Of a DNA stretch of 64,000 nucleotides, positions 24,453 through 32,130 are shown piece after piece. This DNA comes from Miltoncostaea sp036826475. Its GTDB lineage: Bacteria > Actinomycetota > Thermoleophilia > Miltoncostaeales > Miltoncostaeaceae. Made by a program: the position numbers and the translations under genes. Below the pieces are notes generated by a model. That model had not been told where the DNA came from, did not search any database, and was given only the letters and a program-made list of their open reading frames with translations. How positions within the stretch are numbered: position 1 is the stretch's first letter; every line of letters starts with the position of its first letter. Location of the stretch: positions 31,436 to 95,435 of the forward strand of contig DAISWG010000003.1 of assembly GCA_036826475.1 (NCBI GenBank), read 5' to 3'.

Positions 24453-26414
24453 TCAGACCAGCTCGGGGTCCTGGACCACCTCGACGAGGCTCGGCCCCGG
24501 GTGGGCGAGCGCCGCGGCGAGCGCGGCGTCCAGGTCGCCGCGGCGCGTGACGCGGATGCCCTGGGCGCCGCACAGCTCGGCGTAGGCGGCGAAGCCGGGG
24601 TTGGCGAGACCCGTCTCCCAGACGTCCCACATGCCGGCCCGCTGCTCCTTGCTGATCTTGCCGAGCTCGCCGTTGTTCAGCAGGACGTGGGTGATCGGCA
24701 TGCCGTACTTCACCGCGGTCGTCAGCTCGCCCATGTACTGCCCGAAGCCCCCGTCGCCGGTGACGCACACGATCGGCCGGTCGGGCGCGGCGCACCATGC
24801 GCCCATGGCCGCCGGGTACCCGAAGCCGATCGAGCCGAGATAGCCACTCATCAGCACCGACTGGCGGGAGCACTCGAAGTAGCGCCCGAACGAGTAGGTG
24901 TTGTTGCCCACGTCCACGGCGATCACCGCGTCGTCCGGAACCAGCCGGCTCATGGCCGCGAAGAGCGACGCGGCCGAGAGCCCGTTGCCGCGGTCGTCGG
25001 CCTCGCGGCGCGCCTTCTCGGCCCGCCACATGGCCCACCGCCGGGCGATCTCCGGCCGGCGGTCCTCCGGCGGCGGCGCGCCCTCCAGGGCGTCCAGCAG
25101 CAGCCGTGCGGTGACCGCCAGATCGCCCTGGACCGGCACCTCCACCGGGTGGAAGCGCCCGAGGGCCATCGGGTCGGCGTCCACCTGGATGGTCGGGATC
25201 TTCGGCGTGATCCCCGTGTGGTTGGAGAAGGAGGCCCCCATCACCAGCAGCAGATCGGCCTCGTTCATGAACCAGCTCGCGATCGGCGTGCCGCTGCGCC
25301 CGAGCACGCCGCAGCCGAGGGGGTGATGGTCGGAGATCACGCCCTTCCCCTTGAACGTCGTCAGCACCGGGGCGTTCAGGCGCTCGGCGAGCGGCAGCAC
25401 CGCATCCATGTCGAAGCGCGCGCCGTGCCCCACGATGACCACCGGCCGCCGGGCCGCCCGCAGGCGCTCCGCGGCCGTGGCCAGGGCGGCGGCGGGCGGC
25501 GCGATGCCGGCGGCGCCGACCCGCCCCTGCGGGCCCCGCGCGACGGCGCCCTCCCGGGCGGGCCGCGTCTGCACGCCGTCGGGGAAGACGAGGTGCGACA
25601 CGTCGCGGCCCACGATCGCGTGCTTCAGGGCGAGGGCCATCAGTTCCTCGTGGCGGCTCTCGGGATGGACCGTCTGCCCCCAGGCGGCCACCCCGCCGTA
25701 GGCGGCGCGCAGGTCGACCTCCTGGAAGGCGCCCGGGCCCAGCACCTGCAGGTCCACCTGCCCCGTCAGCGCCAGGATCGGCGCGCGGTCGACCTTCGCG
25801 TCCCACAGCCCGGTGAGCAGGTTGGTTGCGCCGGGCCCCGCGATCGACAGGCACGCGGCGGGCCGCCCCGTGAGCTTCGCGAACGCCGACGCGGCGAAGC
25901 TGGCGGCGCCCTCGTGCCGGATGCCGATGTAGGTGAGGTCGCCCGCCTCGACCCGGCGGCGGACGGCGTCGGCGAGGCCCAGGTTGGAGTGGCCGACCAT
26001 GCCGAACACGTGGGTGACGCCCCACGCGACCATCGTCTCGACCATCAGGTCGGTGACGGTGCGGACGTGCGGCGGCTCCGGCGGGATCTCCACCCAGATC
26101 CCGTCGTCGCGGACCTCGACGGGGAACGTGGCGACGCCCGAGTCGTCGTGCCCGCCCGGCGCCCGTCCCGTGATCGGGCAGTAGTCCCAGCCGTGCCAGG
26201 GGCAGCGCAGCCAGCCGTTCTCGATGGCGCCCTCGCCCAGCGGGCCGCCCTGGTGCGGGCAGCGGTTGTCGAGCGCGCCGTACCGGCCCTCGTGGTGGGT
26301 CATCGCCAGGCTGCGGTGCCCGGCGGTCACCGTGGTCACGCGCCCCTCGGGGAGGTCGTCCGGGCCGAGGACCCGGTGCCAGACCGGGGTGGAGCCGTTC
26401 GGATCTGCGGGCAT
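24453..26414 (-). CDS. Rieske [2Fe-2S] domain fused to a ThDP-dependent oxidase-like enzyme
   Basis: A 653-residue fusion. Residues about 10-110 are a Rieske ferredoxin domain with both cluster motifs (Cys52-X-His54 and Cys71-X2-His74). From about 120 on it is a thiamine-diphosphate enzyme of the pyruvate oxidase/acetolactate synthase fold: Glu in IRHEGAASFAASAF, central domain VVIVGHGARFDM, and the ThDP/metal motif GDGGFGQYMGE ending in NN. The Rieske domain could accept electrons from an oxidised ThDP-bound intermediate, replacing FAD. AGGAGG precedes the ATG. It is 25 bases from the convergent SDR stop and 58 bases downstream of the DUF1059 gene. Confidence 0.9.
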   Translation of the reverse strand: MPADPNGSTPVWHRVLGPDDLPEGRVTTVTAGHRSLAMTHHEGRYGALDNRCPHQGGPLGEGAIENGWLRCPWHGWDYCPITGRAPGGHDDSGVATFPVEVRDDGIWVEIPPEPPHVRTVTDLMVETMVAWGVTHVFGMVGHSNLGLADAVRRRVEAGDLTYIGIRHEGAASFAASAFAKLTGRPAACLSIAGPGATNLLTGLWDAKVDRAPILALTGQVDLQVLGPGAFQEVDLRAAYGGVAAWGQTVHPESRHEELMALALKHAIVGRDVSHLVFPDGVQTRPAREGAVARGPQGRVGAAGIAPPAAALATAAERLRAARRPVVIVGHGARFDMDAVLPLAERLNAPVLTTFKGKGVISDHHPLGCGVLGRSGTPIASWFMNEADLLLVMGASFSNHTGITPKIPTIQVDADPMALGRFHPVEVPVQGDLAVTARLLLDALEGAPPPEDRRPEIARRWAMWRAEKARREADDRGNGLSAASLFAAMSRLVPDDAVIAVDVGNNTYSFGRYFECSRQSVLMSGYLGSIGFGYPAAMGAWCAAPDRPIVCVTGDGGFGQYMGELTTAVKYGMPITHVLLNNGELGKISKEQRAGMWDVWETGLANPGFAAYAELCGAQGIRVTRRGDLDAALAAALAHPGPSLVEVVQDPELV

Positions 26415-26472
26415 CGGACCTCCTCGGCGTGCCGCGCCCCCACGCCGCGGCGCGGGGGCGCGGCAGGGTTGC

Positions 26473-26640
26473 TCAGACCTCCTTCACACGCGCGTTCAGC
26501 GCGGCCTCCAGCTCGGGCGTGATCTCGGCCGGGCCGCCGTGGTGGTCGTGGTGGTGGGCCGCGGCGCGCTTGATCAACCCCGCGGCCGTGTCCTCCCGGA
26601 AGGTCTCGTCGCAATCGGAGCAGTTGTATTCGAACGCCAT
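26473..26640 (-). CDS. DUF1059-like small metal-binding protein (55 residues)
   Basis: A short gene. The protein starts MAFEYNCSDCDETFREDT, with a CxxC pair, and has a His cluster (HHHDHH) near residues 29-34, then a charged helix. It resembles the DUF1059 family of small predicted metal-binding proteins. AGGGGG precedes the ATG at 26640. Same strand and 58 bases upstream of the Rieske-ThDP gene, so co-expression is likely and a role in metal or cluster supply is possible. Confidence 0.75.
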   Translation of the reverse strand: MAFEYNCSDCDETFREDTAAGLIKRAAAHHHDHHGGPAEITPELEAALNARVKEV

Positions 26641-26736
26641 CTCGGTCCCCCTGTCTCGACTCCACCGACGGCGCGACAGGCGCCGCGTCGACCATGGAGT
26701 CCCCGCGAGCGCCCCCGCGTTACAGGGCCCGGCGGG

Positions 26737-27306
26737 TCAGTCCGGGCCGTCCGTGAGGTCCAGGCGCCCGGCCAGCCAGCGGGCCTGCGCCGTGCGCTCC
26801 GCAGCCGCGCCCTCGGGATACCGGCCGGGGCCGGCGACGAGCGCCGCGATGCGGGCGCCGATGTAGCCGGCCGCCCCGGCGGCGGTCACCGGCGGCAGAT
26901 CCGCCGTGACGCACCGGTGCAGGTCGTCGAGGTACCCGCGCGTCAACTCGCCGTCGGCGCCGACCGGGCCCCCTGCGGCCCGTCCCCGCGCACGCGCCTC
27001 GCAGTCGCGCGCGAAGTCGACCGCGCACGGGTCGTCCCAGGCCGCGACCCGGGCGACCAGCCGGCCGCGGGCCCCGCTCGTCAGGCGCCGCTCCCTGCGG
27101 ACGTCGCCGTCCAGCTCGACCACCCACAGCGCCTCGTCGATGGCGAACGGCAGATCCCCGATCCGGAGCGCGCGCACCCGCCCGCCCAGCGGAGACGGCG
27201 CCGGCGCCGCCGTCCAGGCGCCCGGCCCCGACGCCGTGGGGGGCGGCCAGTCCGCGCCGTCGCATGCCCCCCGGCCCCCAGCCGACGTGAAGCCGTAGCC
27301 CCGCAC
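26737..27306 (-). CDS. Hypothetical protein in the sigma/anti-sigma operon
   Basis: A 189-residue soluble protein that I do not recognise, with a Gly/Pro/Ala-rich start and then mixed alpha/beta (ALRIGDLPFAIDEALWVVEL). It has three Cys but no clear metal motif. The GTG at 27306 lies three bases after the anti-sigma stop, so it is the third gene of the sigma operon and may modulate the system. Confidence 0.6.
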   Translation of the reverse strand: MRGYGFTSAGGRGACDGADWPPPTASGPGAWTAAPAPSPLGGRVRALRIGDLPFAIDEALWVVELDGDVRRERRLTSGARGRLVARVAAWDDPCAVDFARDCEARARGRAAGGPVGADGELTRGYLDDLHRCVTADLPPVTAAGAAGYIGARIAALVAGPGRYPEGAAAERTAQARWLAGRLDLTDGPD

Positions 27307-27309
27307 CGG

Positions 27310-27582
27310 TCAGCCGTGCGTCTCGCCGCGGAAGGCGCGCATCAGCGCGTCCATCGTCTCGGGCGGCACGTCCGACTCCGTGAGACGACCCGTGGCCCGC
27401 ACCGTCGCGCGCATCTGGGACAGGTACTCGCGGCACGGCGGGCAGTACGAGAGGTGCTCCTCGAAGCGGTCGCGCAGGTCCTCCTCCAGCGCCCCCTCCA
27501 GGTAGTCGGTGATCAACGCGACGATCCGGGCGCACGAGAGCTCGCCGAACCGGCGCTCAAGGCTGTCGCCGTTGCCGCTCAC
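27310..27582 (-). CDS. Zinc-finger anti-sigma factor
   Basis: A 90-residue anti-sigma factor of the ZAS type: RFEEHLSYCPPCREYLSQM contains the H-x3-C-x2-C zinc motif. There is no membrane helix, so it is soluble and probably senses a redox or cytoplasmic signal. Its GTG overlaps the sigma stop as GTGA, giving the usual stoichiometric coupling. Confidence 0.88.
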   Translation of the reverse strand: MSGNGDSLERRFGELSCARIVALITDYLEGALEEDLRDRFEEHLSYCPPCREYLSQMRATVRATGRLTESDVPPETMDALMRAFRGETHG

Positions 27583-28259
27583 CCGGCCTCCACCGCCCCC
27601 AGGTAGGCGTCGAGCGCCGCCCGCACCCGGGTGCGGGCCCGGTGCAGCAGCACCCGCTGGTTCCCGTCGGTGAGATCCATCCTCCGGCAGACCTCCTCGG
27701 CCTCGACCCCCAGAACGTCCCGCAGCGTGATGACCTCCCGCTGCACCGGCGGCAGGTCGGCGATCGCCGCGTCCAGCACCGCGCGGCTCTCGGCCGCCAG
27801 CAGACGCGCCTCCGGAGCATTCCAGGGCTGCGGGGCGATCGCCCAGTGCCCGGCCCATCGCGGGGCGTCGTCCGGGCGGAAGCGGTCGGCGCCGATGAGG
27901 GGCGCGTCGTCCTCCAGCTCCTGGGCCGCCAGCGCCGACATCGGCACCGAGCGCGCCTCGCGGACGCCCCGCGTGCGGGCCCGGTTCGCCAGGATCTGGA
28001 AGATCCACGTGCGCACCGACGAACGGGACTCGAAGGCGCCGATGCCGCGGATGACGCCGAGCCACGTCTCCTGGACGACCTCCTCCGCGACGGCCCGGTC
28101 GGCCACGAACACGCCCGCGTAGCGCAGCAGGGGCCCGTGGTACCGGCGCACCAGCCACGCGAAGGCGTCCTCGTCGCCGCTGCGCAGCGCATCGACCAGG
28201 GTCGCCTCGTCGTCGTAGCCGGCGAGGATCGCCGCCGCCGCATCCAGGGGTGGGGGCAC
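27579..28259 (-). CDS. ECF-family RNA polymerase sigma factor
   Basis: A 226-residue ECF sigma factor with sigma2 (FAWLVRRYHGPLLRYAGVFV, VVQETWLGVIRGI) and sigma4 (IADLPPVQREVITLRDVLGV, LLHRARTRVRAAL). An insert of about 40 residues (EDDAPLIGADRFRPDDAPRW) separates them, longer than usual. The start is the GTG at 28259. It is followed by its anti-sigma gene with GTGA overlap and a third unknown gene. Confidence 0.92.
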   Translation of the reverse strand: MPPPLDAAAAILAGYDDEATLVDALRSGDEDAFAWLVRRYHGPLLRYAGVFVADRAVAEEVVQETWLGVIRGIGAFESRSSVRTWIFQILANRARTRGVREARSVPMSALAAQELEDDAPLIGADRFRPDDAPRWAGHWAIAPQPWNAPEARLLAAESRAVLDAAIADLPPVQREVITLRDVLGVEAEEVCRRMDLTDGNQRVLLHRARTRVRAALDAYLGAVEAG

Positions 28260-28286
28260 CGGTCAGCCTGTCGCCCGGTGCGGCGC

Positions 28287-28910
28287 CTAGGCCGCGGCGC
28301 CCTCGATGGCGCGCGCGGCCTGCTGCGGCGTCACGGCGTCGGTGTTGACGACGAAGTCGTAGTGCACCGGCAGCTCGTGGTCCACGCCGTAGAAGCGCCG
28401 CAGGTAGTCGGCGCGGGCCTCGTCCTCCTTCTTGACCTGCCGGGCCCCGTCGCGCTCGGCGATGTCCCGTGCCTCCGCGACGCGGCGCGCCCGCGTCTCC
28501 GGGGACGCCGTCACCAGCACCCGCAGGACGTCGCGGTCCGCGAGGGCGAAAGACGCGGCGTGCGACACGATGACCACCGACCCGCGGTCGGCGAACGCGT
28601 GGAGGACCTCGATGATGAGGGCCCGCAGCTCGTGCTCCGCCGGCCCCATCGAGGCCCATCCGTAGCTGACCGCCTCGGGGGACCCGTACTCGGGCCCGGC
28701 CGTCGCGAGCCCCGCCAGGAGGCGGTCGACGAGCGGCTTGCGGCGTTCCGCATCCGCGACGACGGCGGGGTCGAGGTCGGCCCAGTCGGCGGCCTCGGCG
28801 ATGACCTCCTCATCGACGTAGCGGAAGCCCAGGCGCTCGGCGACGGCGCGGCCGACGGCCGTGCCGCCGGCCCCGGGGGCGTGCGAGATGCAGACGGTCT
28901 GGCGGGCCAC
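28287..28910 (-). CDS. Cytidylate kinase-like family protein (copy 1)
   Basis: A 207-residue P-loop NTPase of the cytidylate-kinase-like group. VCISHAPGAGGTAVGRAVAE is the nucleotide loop (this family commonly lacks the Walker Lys), followed by FRYVDEEVIAEAADWADLDP, SVVIVSHAASFALAD and a C-terminal YLRRFYGVDHELPVHYDFVV. The true substrate is not known. The GTG at 28910 was chosen. A clear paralogue is at 46317-46931. The upstream sequence runs into the first assembly gap. Confidence 0.85.
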   Translation of the reverse strand: MARQTVCISHAPGAGGTAVGRAVAERLGFRYVDEEVIAEAADWADLDPAVVADAERRKPLVDRLLAGLATAGPEYGSPEAVSYGWASMGPAEHELRALIIEVLHAFADRGSVVIVSHAASFALADRDVLRVLVTASPETRARRVAEARDIAERDGARQVKKEDEARADYLRRFYGVDHELPVHYDFVVNTDAVTPQQAARAIEGAAA

Positions 28911-29248
28911 GGACGCTCCGGATCGGCTCGGGGACTGGCGGCGCCACCGCACAAAAGCCCCGCTCCCCCCAGCCCCCCCCCCCCCCGGGGCCGTCCCCCC
29001 GAGCGCCGGCGCGCGCGCCCCCCCCCCCCCCCCCGCCCCNNNNNNNNNNTGGAACTTGCGCGACAGCGTGGCGGTGGCGGGACCCATTCAAACCCCAAAA
29101 CCTCGATCAGCGTTTTGGAAGGAAATACCCTTTCCACCCCTCCGACCAACCCGTGCCCGCGGCCCGCCGTTCCCGCCCGCCCCGCCCCGGGGCCGTCCAC
29201 GCGAGCGCCGACGCGCGCGCTCGCCGCACCCTCCGCGCCCCGGACCGG
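28911..29248. other. Gene-free, low-quality region around assembly gap 1
   Basis: The 338 bases hold no gene I can support. The left part is C-homopolymer-rich (about 28970-29039), followed by ten N and a stretch (29050-29150) of unusually low GC. The left flank 28984-29018 resembles 29186-29220 with only about three differences, suggesting that the two contig ends overlap and were not merged. Confidence 0.7.
29040..29049. other. Assembly gap (10 N)
   Basis: Ten N placed between two homopolymer-rich contig ends. True length is unknown. Confidence 1.
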
Positions 29249-29809
29249 TCAGGTCCCGTCGCGCTCGGGCTGCGGGGTCGCGAACTCGATGGACTCGACG
29301 TCGAGCGTCCACGACTCGGTCTTCCCGCCATCCGCGGTCGAGACGTTGTAGGCGGCGACCACGGCGTTCGCGAGCTCGAGGCGGAGTTCGCGACCGTTGA
29401 ATTCGACGCGCCCGTCCATCCGCGTGCCGTCCGTCGACGCCCGCAAGAGGGCGGATGAGTGCGGGCCGACCTTCGACGTGACGATCAGCTCGCCGCCGGG
29501 TGCCTTGTCGCGCTGCCTCCCGCCCCTGCCGGGGCCCGCCCCGCCCACGCCCCTGGAGGCCGGGAGCTGGACGGCCTCCACCGGGATCGTGCCGATCCCT
29601 CCGAGCGTGACCTTCGCGGCGCCCTCGGGCTGGCGGGTCGCGTCCGGGGCCTCCCCCCGCACCCCCGCGGGGAGGGCGCCCACGGCGTGATTGCCGGCGC
29701 TCTCCTGGAGCGCGAGCAGCGTGGCGGCGACGTCCCGGCGCGGCGCCGTCTCGTCCCGGCGGGTCGTGCCGTGCCCACCCGGCGCGCGGCCGTGATCGCG
29801 ACGCTGCAT
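29249..29809 (-). CDS. Hcp-like beta-barrel protein with N-terminal AGN motif
   Basis: A 186-residue protein. Residues 31-43 read LLALQESAGNHAV, the short 'LQ..AGN.AV' motif found at the N-terminus of many cargo proteins of extracellular contractile injection systems. Residues about 60-180 resemble the Hcp/tube-protein barrel (GGELIVTSKVGPHSSALLRA, LANAVVAAYNVS, KTESWTLDVESIEF). No other type VI or sheath genes are in the window. The same AGN motif occurs in the metalloprotease 460 bp upstream on the same strand. It could be a tube-interacting carrier or effector; that is inference. Confidence 0.7.
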   Translation of the reverse strand: MQRRDHGRAPGGHGTTRRDETAPRRDVAATLLALQESAGNHAVGALPAGVRGEAPDATRQPEGAAKVTLGGIGTIPVEAVQLPASRGVGGAGPGRGGRQRDKAPGGELIVTSKVGPHSSALLRASTDGTRMDGRVEFNGRELRLELANAVVAAYNVSTADGGKTESWTLDVESIEFATPQPERDGT

Positions 29810-29873
29810 CGTCGGCCGACCGTACCCTGACCGGGCGGCGCGACGCGACCCCGGGCGGCCCGCGGCGCGGGCG

Positions 29874-30275
29874 TCAGCCTCCGTCGGCGGCGTCCCCCCG
29901 CGCCCGGGCCGCGGCCTCGATGTCGAGCAGGACGTCCATCGCGCAGTCCATCGCCGGGTGGCCCACGGCGGGGTGGGCGCGGTTGACGAGGGACCCGGTC
30001 CGGCCCCCGATGCTCCATCGCCACGTGACCCTGGCCGGGTCGTGGAGGTGCGGCGGCGCCTCGAGGTCCGCAGCGCTCGTCACGCCGCAGTCATCGAGCG
30101 CCCGCTGCGCGCGGGCCATGCCGTCCGGGTCGAGGGTGCAGGCGACGTACCACTCCTCGCCGTCGAAGACCCGCACCCGGCCGTCGCGCTCGTAGACGCG
30201 CCAGGTGACGAGGCGCCGCGGCGGGTCCTCGTACCGGATCGACAGGTACGCGCCGGAGAGGTCGGGCGTGGTCAT
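29874..30275 (-). CDS. Hypothetical protein coupled to the metalloprotease
   Basis: A 133-residue soluble protein, unrecognised (GAYLSIRYEDPPRRLVTWRV, EWYVACTLDPDGMARAQRAL). Its ATG overlaps the metalloprotease stop as ATGA, so the two are made together. A coupled small partner could be an inhibitor, chaperone or immunity protein for the enzyme, but nothing in the sequence proves it. No signal peptide or membrane helix. Confidence 0.65.
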   Translation of the reverse strand: MTTPDLSGAYLSIRYEDPPRRLVTWRVYERDGRVRVFDGEEWYVACTLDPDGMARAQRALDDCGVTSAADLEAPPHLHDPARVTWRWSIGGRTGSLVNRAHPAVGHPAMDCAMDVLLDIEAAARARGDAADGG

Positions 30276-31687
30276 CTCGGGATCGTCCACTGCTTGCCGG
30301 TGACCGACTCCAGGCCCTGGAGGAACGGCACGTAATGGCCGCGCTCGACGCGGCCGCCGACGGACATCATGCTGCCGCTGTCGCCGGCCAGCAGGTCGTT
30401 GGCGGCATCGGTCCCCAGCTCCGACTCGACGTCGCCGAAGTGCCCCGGCTTGTCGCCGGTGAGCCGGTGCACCTCCTTGTCCTGGTACTCGTCGTCCAGG
30501 CCGAACATGTGGCCGGCCTCGTGGGCGGCGGTGTTCTGCGTGACGGTGCCGCCGCCGGTGCCCGAGAGGTTGACGACCTCGACGTCCACCCGCTGGAACC
30601 GGGCCTCGTCCGTGGCGTCCTGCTCGCCGGCGCCGCGCGCCTGGCCCTGCGGGGCCCAGCCCATCTTGGACTCGACGTACGCCTCGGCGTTCTTCGCCCG
30701 CTCCGTCGCGAGCTTCGTGTTGGCGCTCCGTGTGCCGGGCGTGCTGGCCCGCCCGCGGAAGACGGTGGGGAGGTCCTCGCCGAGGCCGTGCTCCTGCTTG
30801 CCGGGCTGCTGAAGGGCACGAAGCTCGCCGACGATCGTGTCGAGCTGGCCGGTGAGGTCCGCCGTGAGGTCGGCGTGCCCGAGCTCGAAGGGGCCCACCT
30901 GCCGCACGAACTGCGGCTTCGTGACCGTGTTCTCCTCGGTCTCCGACGGGTCGCGGATGTCGAGCGTCGAGGTGCTGCCCTGCACGAAGGAGCGGAACCG
31001 GGGCGCGCCGCGCGGGATCTTGAGGGCCGTCACCGTGTTGTGGGCCTTCGATGCGTCGGGGGCCATCTCGACCACCACCCGGACACCGGCCGACAGCTCC
31101 TCGAACCCCGGGGAGGTGCACTGCATGCGGTGCTTCACGCTCCACGCGTCCTGGATGCTGCTGATCATGTCGCGGCTGAACTTCGCCCGTTCGTCGTCGG
31201 TCCAGTTGAAGTCGGCGAGCTGGGCGCGGGTGAACCGGTGGGTGTTGTAGGGCGGCTGGCGGCGCAGGGTCCGGTCGAAGTTCTTGAAGGTGACGTGGAG
31301 CCGGAGCGTCACGGTGACATCGCCGGAGATCGGCCGCTGGTCCTTCGGCGTGCCGCCCGTCGGCCGGTAGGTGAGGTCGAAGCGCGACCCGCCGAAGGTG
31401 AAGTTCGTGCCGAGGAACCGGTCGAGCTCCGGGTTCGCGGGCGCGGCGGCGGGGGCGGGGCCCGGGGGGGCGGGCTGGCGCTGGACCACGCCCCGCGCAG
31501 CCCGGTTGCCGGCCGCGTGCTGCAGCGCGAGGACGTGTGCGGGCCCCATCTGCCGCGGTTGCTCGAGCGCCGCCGCCAGGGCCTCCGGCTGCGGCTGGGC
31601 GGGCGCTTCGCGACCCGCGTCGGCGTCCCGCCGGCCCGCGGCCGCGGGGGGAGCCGCCGAGTTCGCGCGCTCGGACACCGGCTCCAC
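30272..31687 (-). CDS. Zinc metalloprotease with AGN motif and OmpA-like segment (contractile-injection cargo type)
   Basis: A 471-residue protein. The N-terminus is Ala/Pro/Gln-rich and disordered, then LALQHAAGNRA (about 53-63), the AGN motif. A beta-rich middle follows (about 80-260), then an OmpA-C-like stretch (TPGTRSANTKLATERAKNAE). Near the C-terminus is TAAHEAGHMFGLDDEY with His386, Glu387 and His390, an HExxH zinc-protease site with downstream Asp/Glu ligand candidates. There is no signal peptide, which suits loading into a contractile particle rather than Sec export. The ATG at 31687 is divergent from the electron-transfer operon. Confidence 0.8.
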   Translation of the reverse strand: MEPVSERANSAAPPAAAGRRDADAGREAPAQPQPEALAAALEQPRQMGPAHVLALQHAAGNRAARGVVQRQPAPPGPAPAAAPANPELDRFLGTNFTFGGSRFDLTYRPTGGTPKDQRPISGDVTVTLRLHVTFKNFDRTLRRQPPYNTHRFTRAQLADFNWTDDERAKFSRDMISSIQDAWSVKHRMQCTSPGFEELSAGVRVVVEMAPDASKAHNTVTALKIPRGAPRFRSFVQGSTSTLDIRDPSETEENTVTKPQFVRQVGPFELGHADLTADLTGQLDTIVGELRALQQPGKQEHGLGEDLPTVFRGRASTPGTRSANTKLATERAKNAEAYVESKMGWAPQGQARGAGEQDATDEARFQRVDVEVVNLSGTGGGTVTQNTAAHEAGHMFGLDDEYQDKEVHRLTGDKPGHFGDVESELGTDAANDLLAGDSGSMMSVGGRVERGHYVPFLQGLESVTGKQWTIPR

Positions 31688-31775
31688 TGTATGTCGATCC
31701 GGTTCGCGGGTTCGAGCCCCGGTGGCGCGCCGCGGCGTCGCGGCCGCCGTTCAGGGCGAACTCCTATCCGTTCTT

Positions 31776-31800
31776 GGACGAACCTTTACCCGGTTCGTCC
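31776..31800. promoter_or_regulatory. Operator-like dyad before the electron-transfer operon
   Basis: GGACGAACC-TTTACCC-GGTTCGTCC is a perfect 9-bp inverted repeat with a 7-base centre. It abuts a -10 candidate TACCGT (31801-31806) and overlaps a possible -35 (TTGGAC). That position suits a repressor or a MerR-like distorting activator. Confidence 0.5.
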
Positions 31801-31836
31801 TACCGTGGTTCCGGGACGATCACAGGAGCCGCCGAG

Positions 31837-32130
31837 ATGCCCGCACCGCCCCGCCGCCACCGCAGCGCGGCAACCCGCGACCACGACGTGCGCCGCGTCA
31901 CGCGCATCAGCCGTGGCGTCGCCGCCCTCGCCGTCGCCGCCACCGCGGGCGTCGCGGGCCTCGCGGCGGCCGCCCACAACGGAGGTGCGGCCGCCACCAC
32001 CGCCCAGAGCACCGTCGCCTCGCCGGCCGCGTCCACCGCGACGGCGGGCACGCAGCAGGTGACCACCCAGTCGGTCGCCGCCCCGATCACCACCTCCCAG
32101 GCCCCGGTCGTGAGCTCCGGCGGGTCATGA
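31837..32130 (+). CDS. Small Thr/Ser-rich membrane-anchored protein, first gene of the electron-transfer operon
   Basis: A 97-residue protein. A basic N-terminus (RRHRSAATRDHDVRRVTRIS) is followed by one hydrophobic helix (about 27-46) and an extracytoplasmic tail of about 50 residues very rich in Thr, Ser, Ala and Gln. I do not recognise it. Because the next gene is the flavin transferase ApbE, which attaches FMN to Thr/Ser of exported proteins, this tail is a candidate acceptor, though a standard acceptor domain is not visible. AGGAG precedes the ATG. The stop overlaps apbE as ATGA. Confidence 0.7.
   Translation: MPAPPRRHRSAATRDHDVRRVTRISRGVAALAVAATAGVAGLAAAAHNGGAAATTAQSTVASPAASTATAGTQQVTTQSVAAPITTSQAPVVSSGGS

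Noticed and set aside
27624..27633. CACCCGGGTG inside the sigma-factor gene as a further regulon box
   Set aside because: It lacks the outer T/A pair, lies in coding sequence encoding conserved residues and has no promoter at the required distance.
28970..29039. Poly-C tract as a phase-variation or slippage element
   Set aside because: It borders an assembly gap and resembles an error-rich copy of nearby sequence.
29249..29809. Type VI secretion system on the basis of the Hcp-like domain
   Set aside because: No sheath, baseplate, VgrG or ClpV-like gene is present, and the N-terminal AGN motif points to another context.
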